Below, one piece after another: positions 31,782 to 40,016 of a stretch of 64,000 nucleotides of DNA. The notes beneath the pieces were generated by a model. It was not told the origin of the DNA. It ran no database searches and saw nothing but the letters and a program-made list of their open reading frames with translations. The stretch comes from Alteriqipengyuania flavescens (GTDB taxonomy: Bacteria > Pseudomonadota > Alphaproteobacteria > Sphingomonadales > Sphingomonadaceae). Both the position numbers and the translations under genes were made by a program. Position 1 is the first letter of the stretch. Each line of letters starts with the position of its first letter. Location: positions 1,426,001-1,490,000 of the forward strand of contig NZ_CP129107.1 in the NCBI RefSeq assembly GCF_030406725.1, written 5' to 3'.

Positions 31782-32312
31782 CTACCAGAAGCGGCTGCCC
31801 GGAATGCCCTTGAACGGACCGGCTTCGTATTGCGAAATCCAGCCGCCGTAAAAGCCACCGGGCTGCGGCGTCACCTGTTCCCCGTCCACAAGACAGCGGT
31901 CGAACGGCTCCGGATAGAAGGCGAGGTAGTCGCGGATCGCGGCGAAGGGCGGCGTCGGATCGGGATAGGACCACGCGGCGGCTTCGAACCGGTCGCCGCC
32001 GATCTCGACATCCCAGTATCGCGCCTGTCCCTTCCATTCGCACAGGGAGCGGCGCGGATTGGGCGTCAGGTGCGCCATTGCCACGTCGCCCGGCGGGAGG
32101 TAATAGGTGGGCGGGTGGCTGGTTTCGAGCGTGCGATAGGCCGCCTTCGTATCGGCCAGCATCTGCCCCTTGTGAACGATTTCGATGCGGCGGCCGGTCG
32201 GTTCGCAAATCGCCGGGCGCGGGTAGTCCCACACGCTTTCCTGCCCGTCACCGACGGGATCGGGGCGGGGATGGCCGAACGCCAGCGCGCCTAAGCCTTT
32301 TCCAGCGTACAC
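31782..32312 (-). CDS. DUF427 domain protein
   Basis: This protein of about 176 residues has the DUF427 features: [15 protein letters not shown] near the N-terminus, [31 protein letters not shown] and [20 protein letters not shown]. The best start is GTG 32312, inside the clpS end (22-nt overlap); no ATG is available downstream before the domain. Function of the family is unknown. Confidence 0.78.
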   Translation of the reverse strand: MYAGKGLGALAFGHPRPDPVGDGQESVWDYPRPAICEPTGRRIEIVHKGQMLADTKAAYRTLETSHPPTYYLPPGDVAMAHLTPNPRRSLCEWKGQARYWDVEIGGDRFEAAAWSYPDPTPPFAAIRDYLAFYPEPFDRCLVDGEQVTPQPGGFYGGWISQYEAGPFKGIPGSRFW

Positions 32313-32689
32313 TGCAGCGGGTGCTGGTTTTCCCGCGCGGCATCCATGACCTGGTTCACCTTGGTCTCGGCGATCTCGTAGGGGAAGACGCCGCACACGC
32401 CGACGCCGCTCTGGTGGACCTGCAGCATGACCCGCGTCGCCTGCTCGAGATCCATCTGGAAGAAGCGCTTCAGGACCATGACAACGAATTCCATCGGCGT
32501 GTAATCGTCGTTCAGCATCAGCACCTTGTACATGCTGGGCTTCTTTGGGCGGGTCTTGGTCTTGGTCGCGATGACGACCTGGCCGTCGCCGCCACCATCA
32601 CCGTCCTCGCCGCCGTCTCCGGGTGCATTGTCGCCGTCGCCTGCGAGGAGCGGGGCGGGGGAGAAGCGGACAGGATGGGATCGGGTCAT
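32291..32689 (-). CDS. clpS: ATP-dependent Clp protease adaptor ClpS
   Basis: The 132-residue protein starts [21 protein letters not shown] flexible acidic Gly/Asp stretch precedes the ClpS core: [20 protein letters not shown] (N-degron pocket), then [20 protein letters not shown]. ClpS delivers N-end-rule substrates to ClpAP. The frame is open to 32755 from a TTG, but the ATG at 32689 gives the normal form. Confidence 0.94.
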   Translation of the reverse strand: MTRSHPVRFSPAPLLAGDGDNAPGDGGEDGDGGGDGQVVIATKTKTRPKKPSMYKVLMLNDDYTPMEFVVMVLKRFFQMDLEQATRVMLQVHQSGVGVCGVFPYEIAETKVNQVMDAARENQHPLQCTLEKA

Positions 32690-32885
32690 GGTCACAGGCG
32701 GGATATCGGGAAGGGCGGCCTTATGCGCAAGAGCCAATTGCGGGGGCGGGCGCAAGCTTACTCCGCGATACAGCTCATCACAAACGAAGCGGGCCGGCTG
32801 CCAAACGGCAACCGGCCCGCGATGATGGCGGCCCCGGAGAGAGAGAGAGGTGGGGCCGCTATCGTGTCTGTTTTGCCGTATCGGC

Positions 32886-33677
32886 TCAGGCGGCCTTGCG
32901 GATCTTCTCGCTGGCGAGGCTGATGCGGTTCTGGATCGGAGCGAATGCTTCGTTGGCCAGCTTGATGTTTTCTTCGGTGCGCTTCGAACCGTACTTCACG
33001 ACCGTGTCGAAGTTGCGACGGGCGATTTCGCCCTGCAACTTGAACAGTTCGGTCGGGCTCTTGACGGCGGCGAAGAGACGCAGGTCTTCGGTGGTCTGCT
33101 GGAACACGTTCTTGGCGTCTTCCACGCTTTCGCGGGCCATGGTCTGCATGCCGCTGGCGAGGATCTTGCCGGATTCAACTACGGCTTCTACGTTACCCTT
33201 GGTGAATTCGCCCATTTCGCCGGCGAAGTCGCCAGCCTTGGCGTAAGCGGCCTTGGCGCGGTCCTGCATGTCGGCAGCGGTTGCCTTGAATTTCGATTCG
33301 GCCTTCTTGGCGGTGGTCTTGGTGGTAGCCATGATGGTGGTGTCCTTCTTGGTGGCGCGCTTGGCCGCAATCTTGGCGGGGGCACGCTTGGTGGTCTTCT
33401 TGGCGGCGGCTTTCTTGGCAGCCGGCTTCACGGTCTTGGTCTTGGATTTGGCCGGCTTCTTGGCAGCTTTCTTGGCCGGGGCGGTCTTCACGGGGGCCTT
33501 GGTCGCACCGGGGACGTCTGTCTTGGCGGCGGGCGTCTCGGCAACCGGCTTGGCCTCTGCCTCGGAAGCTTCCGCCTTTGCGGTTTCGGCCTTCCTGGCT
33601 TCGACCTTCTGCGCGGCAGCGGCTTCGGCGTAGGCGCGCTCTGCGGCCTGGTCGATCTTGCTCACTGTCTCACTCAT
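32886..33677 (-). CDS. Phasin with histone H1-like N-terminal extension
   Basis: The 263-residue protein starts [20 protein letters not shown]. Residues 30-115 are Lys/Ala/Pro repeats ([14 protein letters not shown] and similar), like histone H1 or the DNA-binding tail of PhaF. From residue 116 ([20 protein letters not shown]) comes a normal-sized phasin of about 148 residues with the amphipathic helices [20 protein letters not shown] and [14 protein letters not shown]. It coats PHA granules; the basic part may tether granules to DNA. It follows phaC but has its own control region. Confidence 0.88.
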   Translation of the reverse strand: MSETVSKIDQAAERAYAEAAAAQKVEARKAETAKAEASEAEAKPVAETPAAKTDVPGATKAPVKTAPAKKAAKKPAKSKTKTVKPAAKKAAAKKTTKRAPAKIAAKRATKKDTTIMATTKTTAKKAESKFKATAADMQDRAKAAYAKAGDFAGEMGEFTKGNVEAVVESGKILASGMQTMARESVEDAKNVFQQTTEDLRLFAAVKSPTELFKLQGEIARRNFDTVVKYGSKRTEENIKLANEAFAPIQNRISLASEKIRKAA

Positions 33678-33695
33678 CACAAACCTCAACTGTTG

Positions 33696-33758
33696 TTGCA
33701 CTGCACAATATAGGCATGCTGCAAGTGCGTTGCAAGGGATTTTTTGTGCAGTGCACAA
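33696..33758. promoter_or_regulatory. Cluster of TGC/GCA dyads upstream of the phasin gene (PhaR-type operators)
   Basis: Three dyads lie in 63 bp: TTGCACTGCACAA (33696-33708), TGCAAGTGCGTTGCA (33720-33734) and the perfect TTGTGCA-G-TGCACAA (33744-33758). PhaR repressors of phasin genes bind TGC-rich inverted repeats of this type. No phaR gene is in the window. The region also holds the phasin promoter. Confidence 0.5.
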
Positions 33759-33798
33759 AAACCCGCAAGAGATTGGTTTAGAAGGGTATTCTTTGCGT

Positions 33799-35748
33799 CT
33801 AGCGCGCTTTTACGTAGCGCCCCGGCGCATCTTCCAGCACCTGGTCGTTCCAACCGCCGGGCGCGCGTTTGCCCTTCGCCTCGACCGTTTTCTTACCGTG
33901 CGACAGCAGCCACTGGTGCCAGTGGGGCCACCAGCTGCCGGGATGCTCCTGCGCCCCGTCGACGAATTCCGCGAACGAGCCATACTCACCGTCATTCGTC
34001 CAATACTGGTACTTGCCCGAGCCGGGCGGGTTGACCACTCCCGCAATATGCCCGCTGCCCGCCAGCATGAAGGTGACGGGGCCGGCGAAGTGATCGGTAA
34101 CGCGGAACACGCTTTCGGCAGAGGCGATGTGATCCTCCCGCCCTGCCTGGACGTAGCTCGGCGTGGTGACCTTGGTGAGGTCGATCTTCTCGCCCAGCGC
34201 GCTGACCGCGCCCGGCTTCACCAGCAGGTTGTCGCGGTACAATTCGCGCAGGTACTGCTGGTGCCACTTGGCCGGCAGGTTCGTCACATCGCCGTTCCAG
34301 TGGAGCAGGTCGAACGCCGGATAGTCCTCCCCCATCAGGTAGTTGTTGACGACGTAGTTCCAGATGAGGTCGGTGCCGCGCAACATGTTGAAGGTGGCGG
34401 CCATCACCCGCCCGTCGACATAGCCGTCGGGCGCGGACTGCTTGAGCGCATCGAGTCCGGCATCGTCGATGAAGACCTTGAGCTCGCCCGCTTTCTCGAA
34501 ATCGACCTGTGCGGTGAAGAAGGTGGCGCTCTTCACCTTCTCAGCCTCGCCCTTCGCCTCCAGCACGCTGAGCGTCGCGGCAAGCGTGGTGCCCGCGACG
34601 CAATAGCCGATCGTGTGGACGTCCTTGACGCCGAGCCGTTCGCGGATGTGGTCGATCGCGTCGATCTGGGCGGCGATGTAATCGTCCCACGTCACCTCGG
34701 CGAGAGTCTCGTCGGCGGACTTCCAGCTGACCATGAAGGTCGAAATGCCCTGGCCGACCGCCCAGCGAACGAAGCTCTTCTTCTCGTTCAGGTCGAGGAT
34801 GTAGAAGCGGTTGATCCATGGCGGGAAGATCACCAGCGGCGTCTCCAGCACCTTGTCCGTGGTCGGCGAATACTGGATCAGCTGGTAGAGCGGGGTTTCG
34901 TGCACGACCTTGCCGGGCGTGGTGGCGATATTACGACCGACCTCGAAGGCTTCGGGGTCAACATGGGTCAACTGGCCCTTCTTGAGGTCCGCGATCAGGT
35001 GCTCCATCCCCTTCATCAGGTTCTGTCCGCCGGTCTGCATCGTGCGTTCGAGCACCAGCGGATTGGTCAACGGGAAATGGTCGGGGCTCAGCGCCTCCAG
35101 CACGGTGCGGGTCGAAAAGCGCAGCTTGTCACGCTGCTCCGGCGTGAGGCCCTCGACCTCGTCCACCATCGCCCCGATCCGTTCGGCCAGCATCAGGTAG
35201 GTCTGGTGGATCAGCGCGAACATCGGCTGCTGGCGCCACTTGGGATCGGCGAAGCGGCGGTCCTTGCGCGGCAGGTCCGGCTCCTCGTCCCCCGCCAGCG
35301 CCGCCATCCCGCCGGTGAACTGGCCGAGCACGTCCTGCCACAGCTTGACGCTTTCGTTGACCAGCTCCTGCTGGCGGCCCGGGTCGGCGATCGGCATCTG
35401 CTTCCACCAGTCGTCGAAGAACCGCTGGAAGCGCGCGGGATCCGCGAAAGGCTGCGCCGGATTGACCTTGGCCATGTTCAAAGAGCCCATGTCGAACGAA
35501 CCGGGCGCCATCGCACGGTAATCGCCCCACATCGCCTGCAGCTGCCGGCCCAGCGCCGCCCAGTCCGGCTGCCCCGCGGCGGCACCCGGCACCGGGAATT
35601 CCATTGCAGCGGGCATCGCCGGCATCTGCCCGCCCGTCATCGCGGCAAAAAAACCTTGCGTCGCTTCCGCCTGGCGTTGCATCAACTCCCCCATCTGGCG
35701 GGCGGCGGTGTCGAAAGCGGCGGTGGGGTCGGAGTCGTAGTCAGCCAT
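33799..35748 (-). CDS. phaC: Class I poly(3-hydroxyalkanoate) synthase
   Basis: The 649-residue protein starts MADYDSDPTAAFDTAARQMG. The N-terminal half is the PhaC_N domain (VLEALSPDHFPLTNP, PPWINRFYILDLNEKKSFV). The lipase-like box HTIGYCVAGTTLAATLS holds the catalytic Cys, and the Asp and His lie in GREDHIASAESVF and GSGHIAGVVNPPG. It polymerises (R)-3-hydroxyacyl-CoA on granules. Length fits class I, which acts without PhaE or PhaR subunits. Confidence 0.95.
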   Translation of the reverse strand: MADYDSDPTAAFDTAARQMGELMQRQAEATQGFFAAMTGGQMPAMPAAMEFPVPGAAAGQPDWAALGRQLQAMWGDYRAMAPGSFDMGSLNMAKVNPAQPFADPARFQRFFDDWWKQMPIADPGRQQELVNESVKLWQDVLGQFTGGMAALAGDEEPDLPRKDRRFADPKWRQQPMFALIHQTYLMLAERIGAMVDEVEGLTPEQRDKLRFSTRTVLEALSPDHFPLTNPLVLERTMQTGGQNLMKGMEHLIADLKKGQLTHVDPEAFEVGRNIATTPGKVVHETPLYQLIQYSPTTDKVLETPLVIFPPWINRFYILDLNEKKSFVRWAVGQGISTFMVSWKSADETLAEVTWDDYIAAQIDAIDHIRERLGVKDVHTIGYCVAGTTLAATLSVLEAKGEAEKVKSATFFTAQVDFEKAGELKVFIDDAGLDALKQSAPDGYVDGRVMAATFNMLRGTDLIWNYVVNNYLMGEDYPAFDLLHWNGDVTNLPAKWHQQYLRELYRDNLLVKPGAVSALGEKIDLTKVTTPSYVQAGREDHIASAESVFRVTDHFAGPVTFMLAGSGHIAGVVNPPGSGKYQYWTNDGEYGSFAEFVDGAQEHPGSWWPHWHQWLLSHGKKTVEAKGKRAPGGWNDQVLEDAPGRYVKAR

Positions 35749-35840
35749 GCCCGTTCAATAGCCCAAGGGCGGTGAAAGTTTCGAGTCCCGGTGCGCAATC
35801 GCGATTGAATTGTGCAGCCGCTATCGGCATCACGCCCCGC

Positions 35841-37016
35841 ATGAGCCGCGACTTTTACCGCATCAAGCGTCTGCCGCCCTATGTCATCGCCGAGGTGAAC
35901 GGCATGCGCCACGCCGCCCGGCGGGCAGGGCGCGACATCATCGATCTCGGCATGGGCAACCCCGACCAGCCGCCGCCGCAGCACGTGATCGACAAGCTGG
36001 TGGAAGTGGCCGCGAAGCCCGATGCACACGGCTATTCCCAGTCGAAGGGCATCCCGGGCCTCCGCCGGGCGCAGGCCAACTATTACCAGCGCCGCTTCGG
36101 GGTGGAGCTCGACCCCGAAAGCGAAGTGGTGGTCACCATGGGGTCCAAGGAAGGGCTCGCCAGCCTCGCCACCGCGATCACCGCGCCGGGCGACGTGGTG
36201 CTGGCGCCCAACCCCAGCTACCCGATCCATACCTACGGCTTCATCCTGGCCGGCGCCACGATCCGCGAGATTCCGACGACGCCGGGCGACGCCTATTTCC
36301 GCATCCTCGACAAGGCGATGGCCCACAGCGTGCCGCGCCCGACGATCCTGATCGTGAATTACCCGTCCAATCCCACGGCAGAGGTCGCCGATCTCGAATT
36401 CTACACCCGGGTGGTGGACTGGGCGCGGGAAAACGACGTGATGGTCATCTCCGACCTCGCCTATTCGGAATTGTATTACGACGGAAAGCCGACGCCATCG
36501 ATCCTTCAGGTTCCGGGCGCGAAGGATGTCGCGGTCGAGTTTACCAGCCTCAGCAAGACCTATCGAATGGCGGGCTGGCGGATCGGTTTCGCGGTCGGCA
36601 ATGCAGAAATGATCGCCGCCCTGACGCGGGTGAAAAGCTATCTCGATTACGGGGCCTTTACGCCGATCCAGGCGGCGGCCTGCGCGGCGCTCAACGGGCC
36701 GCAGGACGTTGTCGAAGAGAACCGGCAGACGTTCCAGCGCCGGCGCGACCTCCTGGTCGAAAGCTTCACCCGGGCCGGCTGGCCGATCCCGGCACCGCCT
36801 GCATCGATGTTCGCCTGGGCCCCGCTGCCCGAGAAGATGAGCAATCTCGGCAGCCTCGAATTTTCCAAGCAATTGCTGGAAAAGGCAGGTGTCGCCGTGG
36901 CACCGGGCGTCGGTTACGGCGAGGCCGGCGAAGGTTTCGTGCGCATCGCCCTCGTCGAGAACGAGCAGCGCATCCGGCAGGCCGCGCGCAACATCAAGCG
37001 TTTCCTCGCCGACTAG
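35841..37016 (+). CDS. Class I/II aminotransferase (AlaC/DapL-like)
   Basis: The 391-residue PLP enzyme starts MSRDFYRIKRLPPYVIAEVN. The PLP lysine is in SLSKTYRMAGWRIGF; NYPSNPTAEVADLEFY and ISDLAYSELYYDGK are the cofactor-binding segments. The sequence resembles alanine-synthesising transaminase AlaC and LL-diaminopimelate aminotransferase, which are hard to separate by eye; AlaC-like activity is the more likely in Proteobacteria. It diverges from phaC. Confidence 0.85.
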   Translation: MSRDFYRIKRLPPYVIAEVNGMRHAARRAGRDIIDLGMGNPDQPPPQHVIDKLVEVAAKPDAHGYSQSKGIPGLRRAQANYYQRRFGVELDPESEVVVTMGSKEGLASLATAITAPGDVVLAPNPSYPIHTYGFILAGATIREIPTTPGDAYFRILDKAMAHSVPRPTILIVNYPSNPTAEVADLEFYTRVVDWARENDVMVISDLAYSELYYDGKPTPSILQVPGAKDVAVEFTSLSKTYRMAGWRIGFAVGNAEMIAALTRVKSYLDYGAFTPIQAAACAALNGPQDVVEENRQTFQRRRDLLVESFTRAGWPIPAPPASMFAWAPLPEKMSNLGSLEFSKQLLEKAGVAVAPGVGYGEAGEGFVRIALVENEQRIRQAARNIKRFLAD

Positions 37017-37032
37017 ACTTCGGAGTATCGCC

Positions 37033-37842
37033 ATGACCGCCCTCGATTTCACCAGCGACGACCGCGTTTCCATCGACGTCGCCGACCACGTCGCGTATGT
37101 GCGGCTGACCCGCGCGGACAAGATGAACGCGCTCGACCCCGCCATGTTCGAACGCATCATCGCCGCCGGCACCGCGCTGCGCAGCGCGAAAGGCGTGCGC
37201 GCGGTCGTGCTTTCGGGAGAGGGGCGGGCCTTCTGTGCCGGGCTCGACACCGCCAGCTTCGGCGCGCAGGCCGATCCCGATGCGCCGCCCTTGCAGGAAC
37301 GGACCTACGGCAATGCCAACAAGTACCAGGAGGTCGCGATGACCTGGCGCAAGTGCCCGGTCCCGGTGATCGCCGCGCTGCACGGCGTGTGTTTCGGCGG
37401 CGGGCTGCAGATCGCGAGCGGCGCGGACATACGGATCGCCCATCCCGCCACGCGCATGGCGGTGATGGAGATGAAATGGGGCCTGGTGCCCGACATGGGC
37501 GGCTTCGCCCTGTGGCGCGGCAATGTTCGCGACGATGTCTTGCGCGAGCTCACCTACACCGCGCGGGAATTCCTGGCCGAGGAAGGCAAGGCGCTGGGCT
37601 TCGTCACCGAACTGGCGGACGACCCGCTCGCCCGCGCTGAAGAACTTGCCACCGCCATAGCCGGCCGCAACCCGGGCGCGATCCGTGCGGCCAAGCAGCT
37701 CGCCAACACTGTGCCCGACATAGGCGAGGACGCGATCCTGCTGGCCGAGGCCGAGGCGCAGGCCGGTGTCATCCGCACCCCGAACCAGATCGAGGCGGTG
37801 ATGGCGGAACTGCAAGGAAGGGCGGCGAACTACGCCGACTAG
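37033..37842 (+). CDS. Crotonase/enoyl-CoA hydratase family protein
   Basis: The 269-residue protein starts MTALDFTSDDRVSIDVADHV. Oxyanion-hole segments are GRAFCAGLDTASF and HGVCFGGGLQIASGADIRIA. The catalytic-position region reads EMKWGLVPDMGGFALWRGNV; an Asp replaces a canonical hydratase Glu region, so isomerase or another crotonase activity cannot be excluded. It follows the aminotransferase by 16 nt, probably co-transcribed. Confidence 0.85.
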   Translation: MTALDFTSDDRVSIDVADHVAYVRLTRADKMNALDPAMFERIIAAGTALRSAKGVRAVVLSGEGRAFCAGLDTASFGAQADPDAPPLQERTYGNANKYQEVAMTWRKCPVPVIAALHGVCFGGGLQIASGADIRIAHPATRMAVMEMKWGLVPDMGGFALWRGNVRDDVLRELTYTAREFLAEEGKALGFVTELADDPLARAEELATAIAGRNPGAIRAAKQLANTVPDIGEDAILLAEAEAQAGVIRTPNQIEAVMAELQGRAANYAD

Positions 37843-37849
37843 CGATACT

Positions 37850-38626
37850 TCAGCCGAACACGGCGGCGATCTGCATCCCGTCCACGATCTGCGCGCCGTC
37901 CGTGTTCCACAGGCGCAGGCGCTCGCTGGAAAAGCCGTGATCGGCCCATTGGCTGTTCGTTTCCGCCAGCCACCACCCGTCCTGTGTCGCAGGCTCGGCA
38001 TCGAGGATGTTGAACGACCAGTTGATCGAGCTGATCGGGCCCGGCCGCTTCATCGCCCGCATCGCGCCGGGCGGCAGCGTGTCGCCGACGAGGATCAGCT
38101 GAGAAACCGGGTCCAGCCCGTGGTCGCCTTTCAGCCGCAGCCAGCGCCGCACCACCGGCGGCCCCTTGCCGGAGAAATCCTGCCCCCGCCGCAGCTCGAA
38201 ATGGTGGCGGATAAAGACCGGTCCCTTGTCGGCCATCACGATCTCTGCGTCATCGGGGTCGAAGGCCACGTCGTCCGCCTTGGCGGCAGGGTGGCGGGCG
38301 TTGGGATCGCGCGCGGCGCCGAACAGGAAGAAGGCGGTCAGCGCCACGTCGCCATCGCACAGGATTTCGCTGCGCAGCTGGGTCACGTTGCGCCCCTGCC
38401 GCACGATCTGCACGCGGGTCTCCACCGTTTCCCCCACCGGTGCGACGAAGCCGACCTGCGCCGCCCTTAATGGCGGCAGGTCGGGGAACGCGCGGATCGC
38501 GGCGGTATAGGCAATCAGCGTCGATGCGCCGCCGTAGAACGTGCGCCCCTGCATCCAGGTCTGCGCATCGGGCAGGGTTTGCGGGCCGGGTTTGCCGACC
38601 GGGTCGAGGAAGTCCGTCAAAGCCAT
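37850..38626 (-). CDS. Acyl-CoA thioesterase-family protein (double hot-dog)
   Basis: The 258-residue protein starts MALTDFLDPVGKPGPQTLPD. Two hot-dog halves are visible: TFYGGASTLIAYTAAIRAFP with PVGETVETRVQIVRQGRNV in the first, and ISSINWSFNILDAEPATQDG with WADHGFSSERLRLWNTDG in the second. The family hydrolyses acyl-CoA thioesters. Convergent with the crotonase gene (7 bp between). Confidence 0.82.
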   Translation of the reverse strand: MALTDFLDPVGKPGPQTLPDAQTWMQGRTFYGGASTLIAYTAAIRAFPDLPPLRAAQVGFVAPVGETVETRVQIVRQGRNVTQLRSEILCDGDVALTAFFLFGAARDPNARHPAAKADDVAFDPDDAEIVMADKGPVFIRHHFELRRGQDFSGKGPPVVRRWLRLKGDHGLDPVSQLILVGDTLPPGAMRAMKRPGPISSINWSFNILDAEPATQDGWWLAETNSQWADHGFSSERLRLWNTDGAQIVDGMQIAAVFG

Positions 38627-38743
38627 GGCGCAGGGCTGTAAAGGCCTCGTGGCAATCTGCAACCTATGTTGGCCTTGGGCCCTCTTGCATAAACGCATTG
38701 AACTGCGCCCATGGCTAAGCTAGGTGGCCAGCCTTCGCGTGCC

Positions 38744-38817
38744 GGCCCGATGGCGGAGTGGTTACGCAGAGGACTGCAAATCCTTGCACGCCGGTTCGAT
38801 TCCGGCTCGGGCCTCCA
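38744..38817 (+). tRNA. tRNA-Cys (anticodon GCA)
   Basis: The acceptor GGCCCGA (38744-38750) pairs with TCGGGCC (38807-38813), with CCA encoded. The anticodon arm GGACTGCAAATCC gives anticodon GCA, and the T-arm has GGTTCGATTCC. The 74-nt gene is intact. Confidence 0.95.
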
Positions 38818-38875
38818 CACGCGAAGCACATAATGTTGCGGTCCCGCGCCTTGCGCATTAAGGGGCCGCGCAGGC

Positions 38876-38951
38876 GCCGCTTTAGCTCAGGTGGTAGAGC
38901 ACATCATTCGTAATGATGGGGTCACAGGTTCGAGTCCTGTAAGCGGCACCA
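38876..38951 (+). tRNA. tRNA-Thr (anticodon CGT)
   Basis: The acceptor GCCGCTT (38876-38882) pairs with AAGCGGC (38941-38947), with CCA at 38949-38951. The anticodon stem CATCA/TGATG encloses TTCGTAA, anticodon CGT. The T-arm has GGTTCGAGTCC. Its last bases GGCACCA plus CTTT recur at 48275-48285, hinting that it served as an integration site. Confidence 0.95.
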
Positions 38952-39135
38952 CTTTTCAGGAAGCACAGAAATCCGCCATTTCTTGGCTATCCCACTCCTG
39001 ACTTCCGAGAACTTTTGAAAAGAGGAGAGCATAGCTAGGACCGCTTGGGGTCCCCATTCCGGACAATCAGGGGTGTTCGGCAACTTCTCAATAGCGACCA
39101 GCCGCCCTCCGCACGGACGTAAAGACACCTCGATC

Positions 39136-39161
39136 GAAACATTCCGCCTGTCTCGCACGTT
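39136..39161 (+). promoter_or_regulatory. Candidate EcfG-type promoter upstream of ku
   Basis: GAAAC (39136-39140), 17 nt, CGTT (39158-39161) differs from the EcfG consensus at one -35 base. It would give a leader of about 15 nt that still contains ACGGAG (39171-39176) before the ku ATG. Confidence 0.4.
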
Positions 39162-39182
39162 CACCTACGAACGGAGAATTTC

Positions 39183-40013
39183 ATGGCAGCTCGCGCATAT
39201 TGGCAGGGACAGATAAGGCTGGCACTGGTTTCGATACCGGTGGAGATTTACTCGGCAACCAAGTCCGGTTCGAGGATCAGCTTCAACCAGATCCACGAGC
39301 CCAGCGGGAAGCGTATTTCCTACGAAAAGGTGGTGCCCGGGATTGGCCCGGTGGACCGTGACGAAATCATTCGCGGCTTTGAGGTTTCGAAGGGCAATTA
39401 CGTCCTTCTTGAAGACGAGGAAATCGAGGCGGTCAAGATCGAGAGCAAGCGCACGCTGGAACTGGTCCAGTTCGTGGATGCCTGCGAGATCGACCCGCTC
39501 TACTTCGAAAAACCATATTACGTCGCACCGCAGGACGAGCTTGCCGAAGAGGCGTTCATCGTGCTGCGCGAGGCGCTGCGCAAGGCGAAGAAGGTGGCCC
39601 TCGGCCAACTCTCGGTAAGGGGGCGGGAAAAGCTGGTGGCGATCAAGCCGTGCGGCAAGGGGCTGCTCCTCGAAACCCTGCGCTATGCCGATGAGGTGCG
39701 GGTCGGCCAAAGCTTCTTCGACGATATCGATGAGGCCAAGCCCAAGAAGGAACTGCTGGACCTCGCCAACACGCTGATCGAACAGAAGAGCGCACCCTTC
39801 GACGCGAGCGAGTTCGCGGATCGTTATGCCGACGCCCTCAAGAAATTGATCGACAAGAAGGCCAAGTCGAAGAGCAAGAAGGCTGTGATCGAGGATGTGG
39901 ATGATCCGGATGTTTCGTCGGGCGCCAACGTCATCGACCTGATGGCCGCGCTCAAGAAATCGGTCGAAAGCGACAAGGCGAAAAAACCGGCGAAGCGTCG
40001 GAAATCCGCCTGA
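39183..40013 (+). CDS. ku: Ku protein, non-homologous end joining
   Basis: The 276-residue bacterial Ku starts MAARAYWQGQIRLALVSIPV, the family's standard opening. SFNQIHEPSGKRISYEKVVP, the DPLYFEKPYYVAPQ segment and ALGQLSVRGREKLVAIKPC are all conserved. The C-terminal 40 residues are Lys-rich (DKKAKSKSKKAV, KKPAKRRKSA), a DNA-binding tail. It forms a homodimeric ring on double-strand ends and recruits LigD, encoded 3 nt downstream. Confidence 0.96.
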   Translation: MAARAYWQGQIRLALVSIPVEIYSATKSGSRISFNQIHEPSGKRISYEKVVPGIGPVDRDEIIRGFEVSKGNYVLLEDEEIEAVKIESKRTLELVQFVDACEIDPLYFEKPYYVAPQDELAEEAFIVLREALRKAKKVALGQLSVRGREKLVAIKPCGKGLLLETLRYADEVRVGQSFFDDIDEAKPKKELLDLANTLIEQKSAPFDASEFADRYADALKKLIDKKAKSKSKKAVIEDVDDPDVSSGANVIDLMAALKKSVESDKAKKPAKRRKSA

Positions 40014-40016
40014 CCC

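Noticed and set aside
35682-37250. 522-codon minus-strand frame
   Set aside because: It is antisense to the aminotransferase gene, whose PLP motifs are clear.
38922-39164. Minus-strand frame ending RLQDSNL across tRNA-Thr
   Set aside because: It is the same tRNA-antisense artefact, with no ribosome site or family content.
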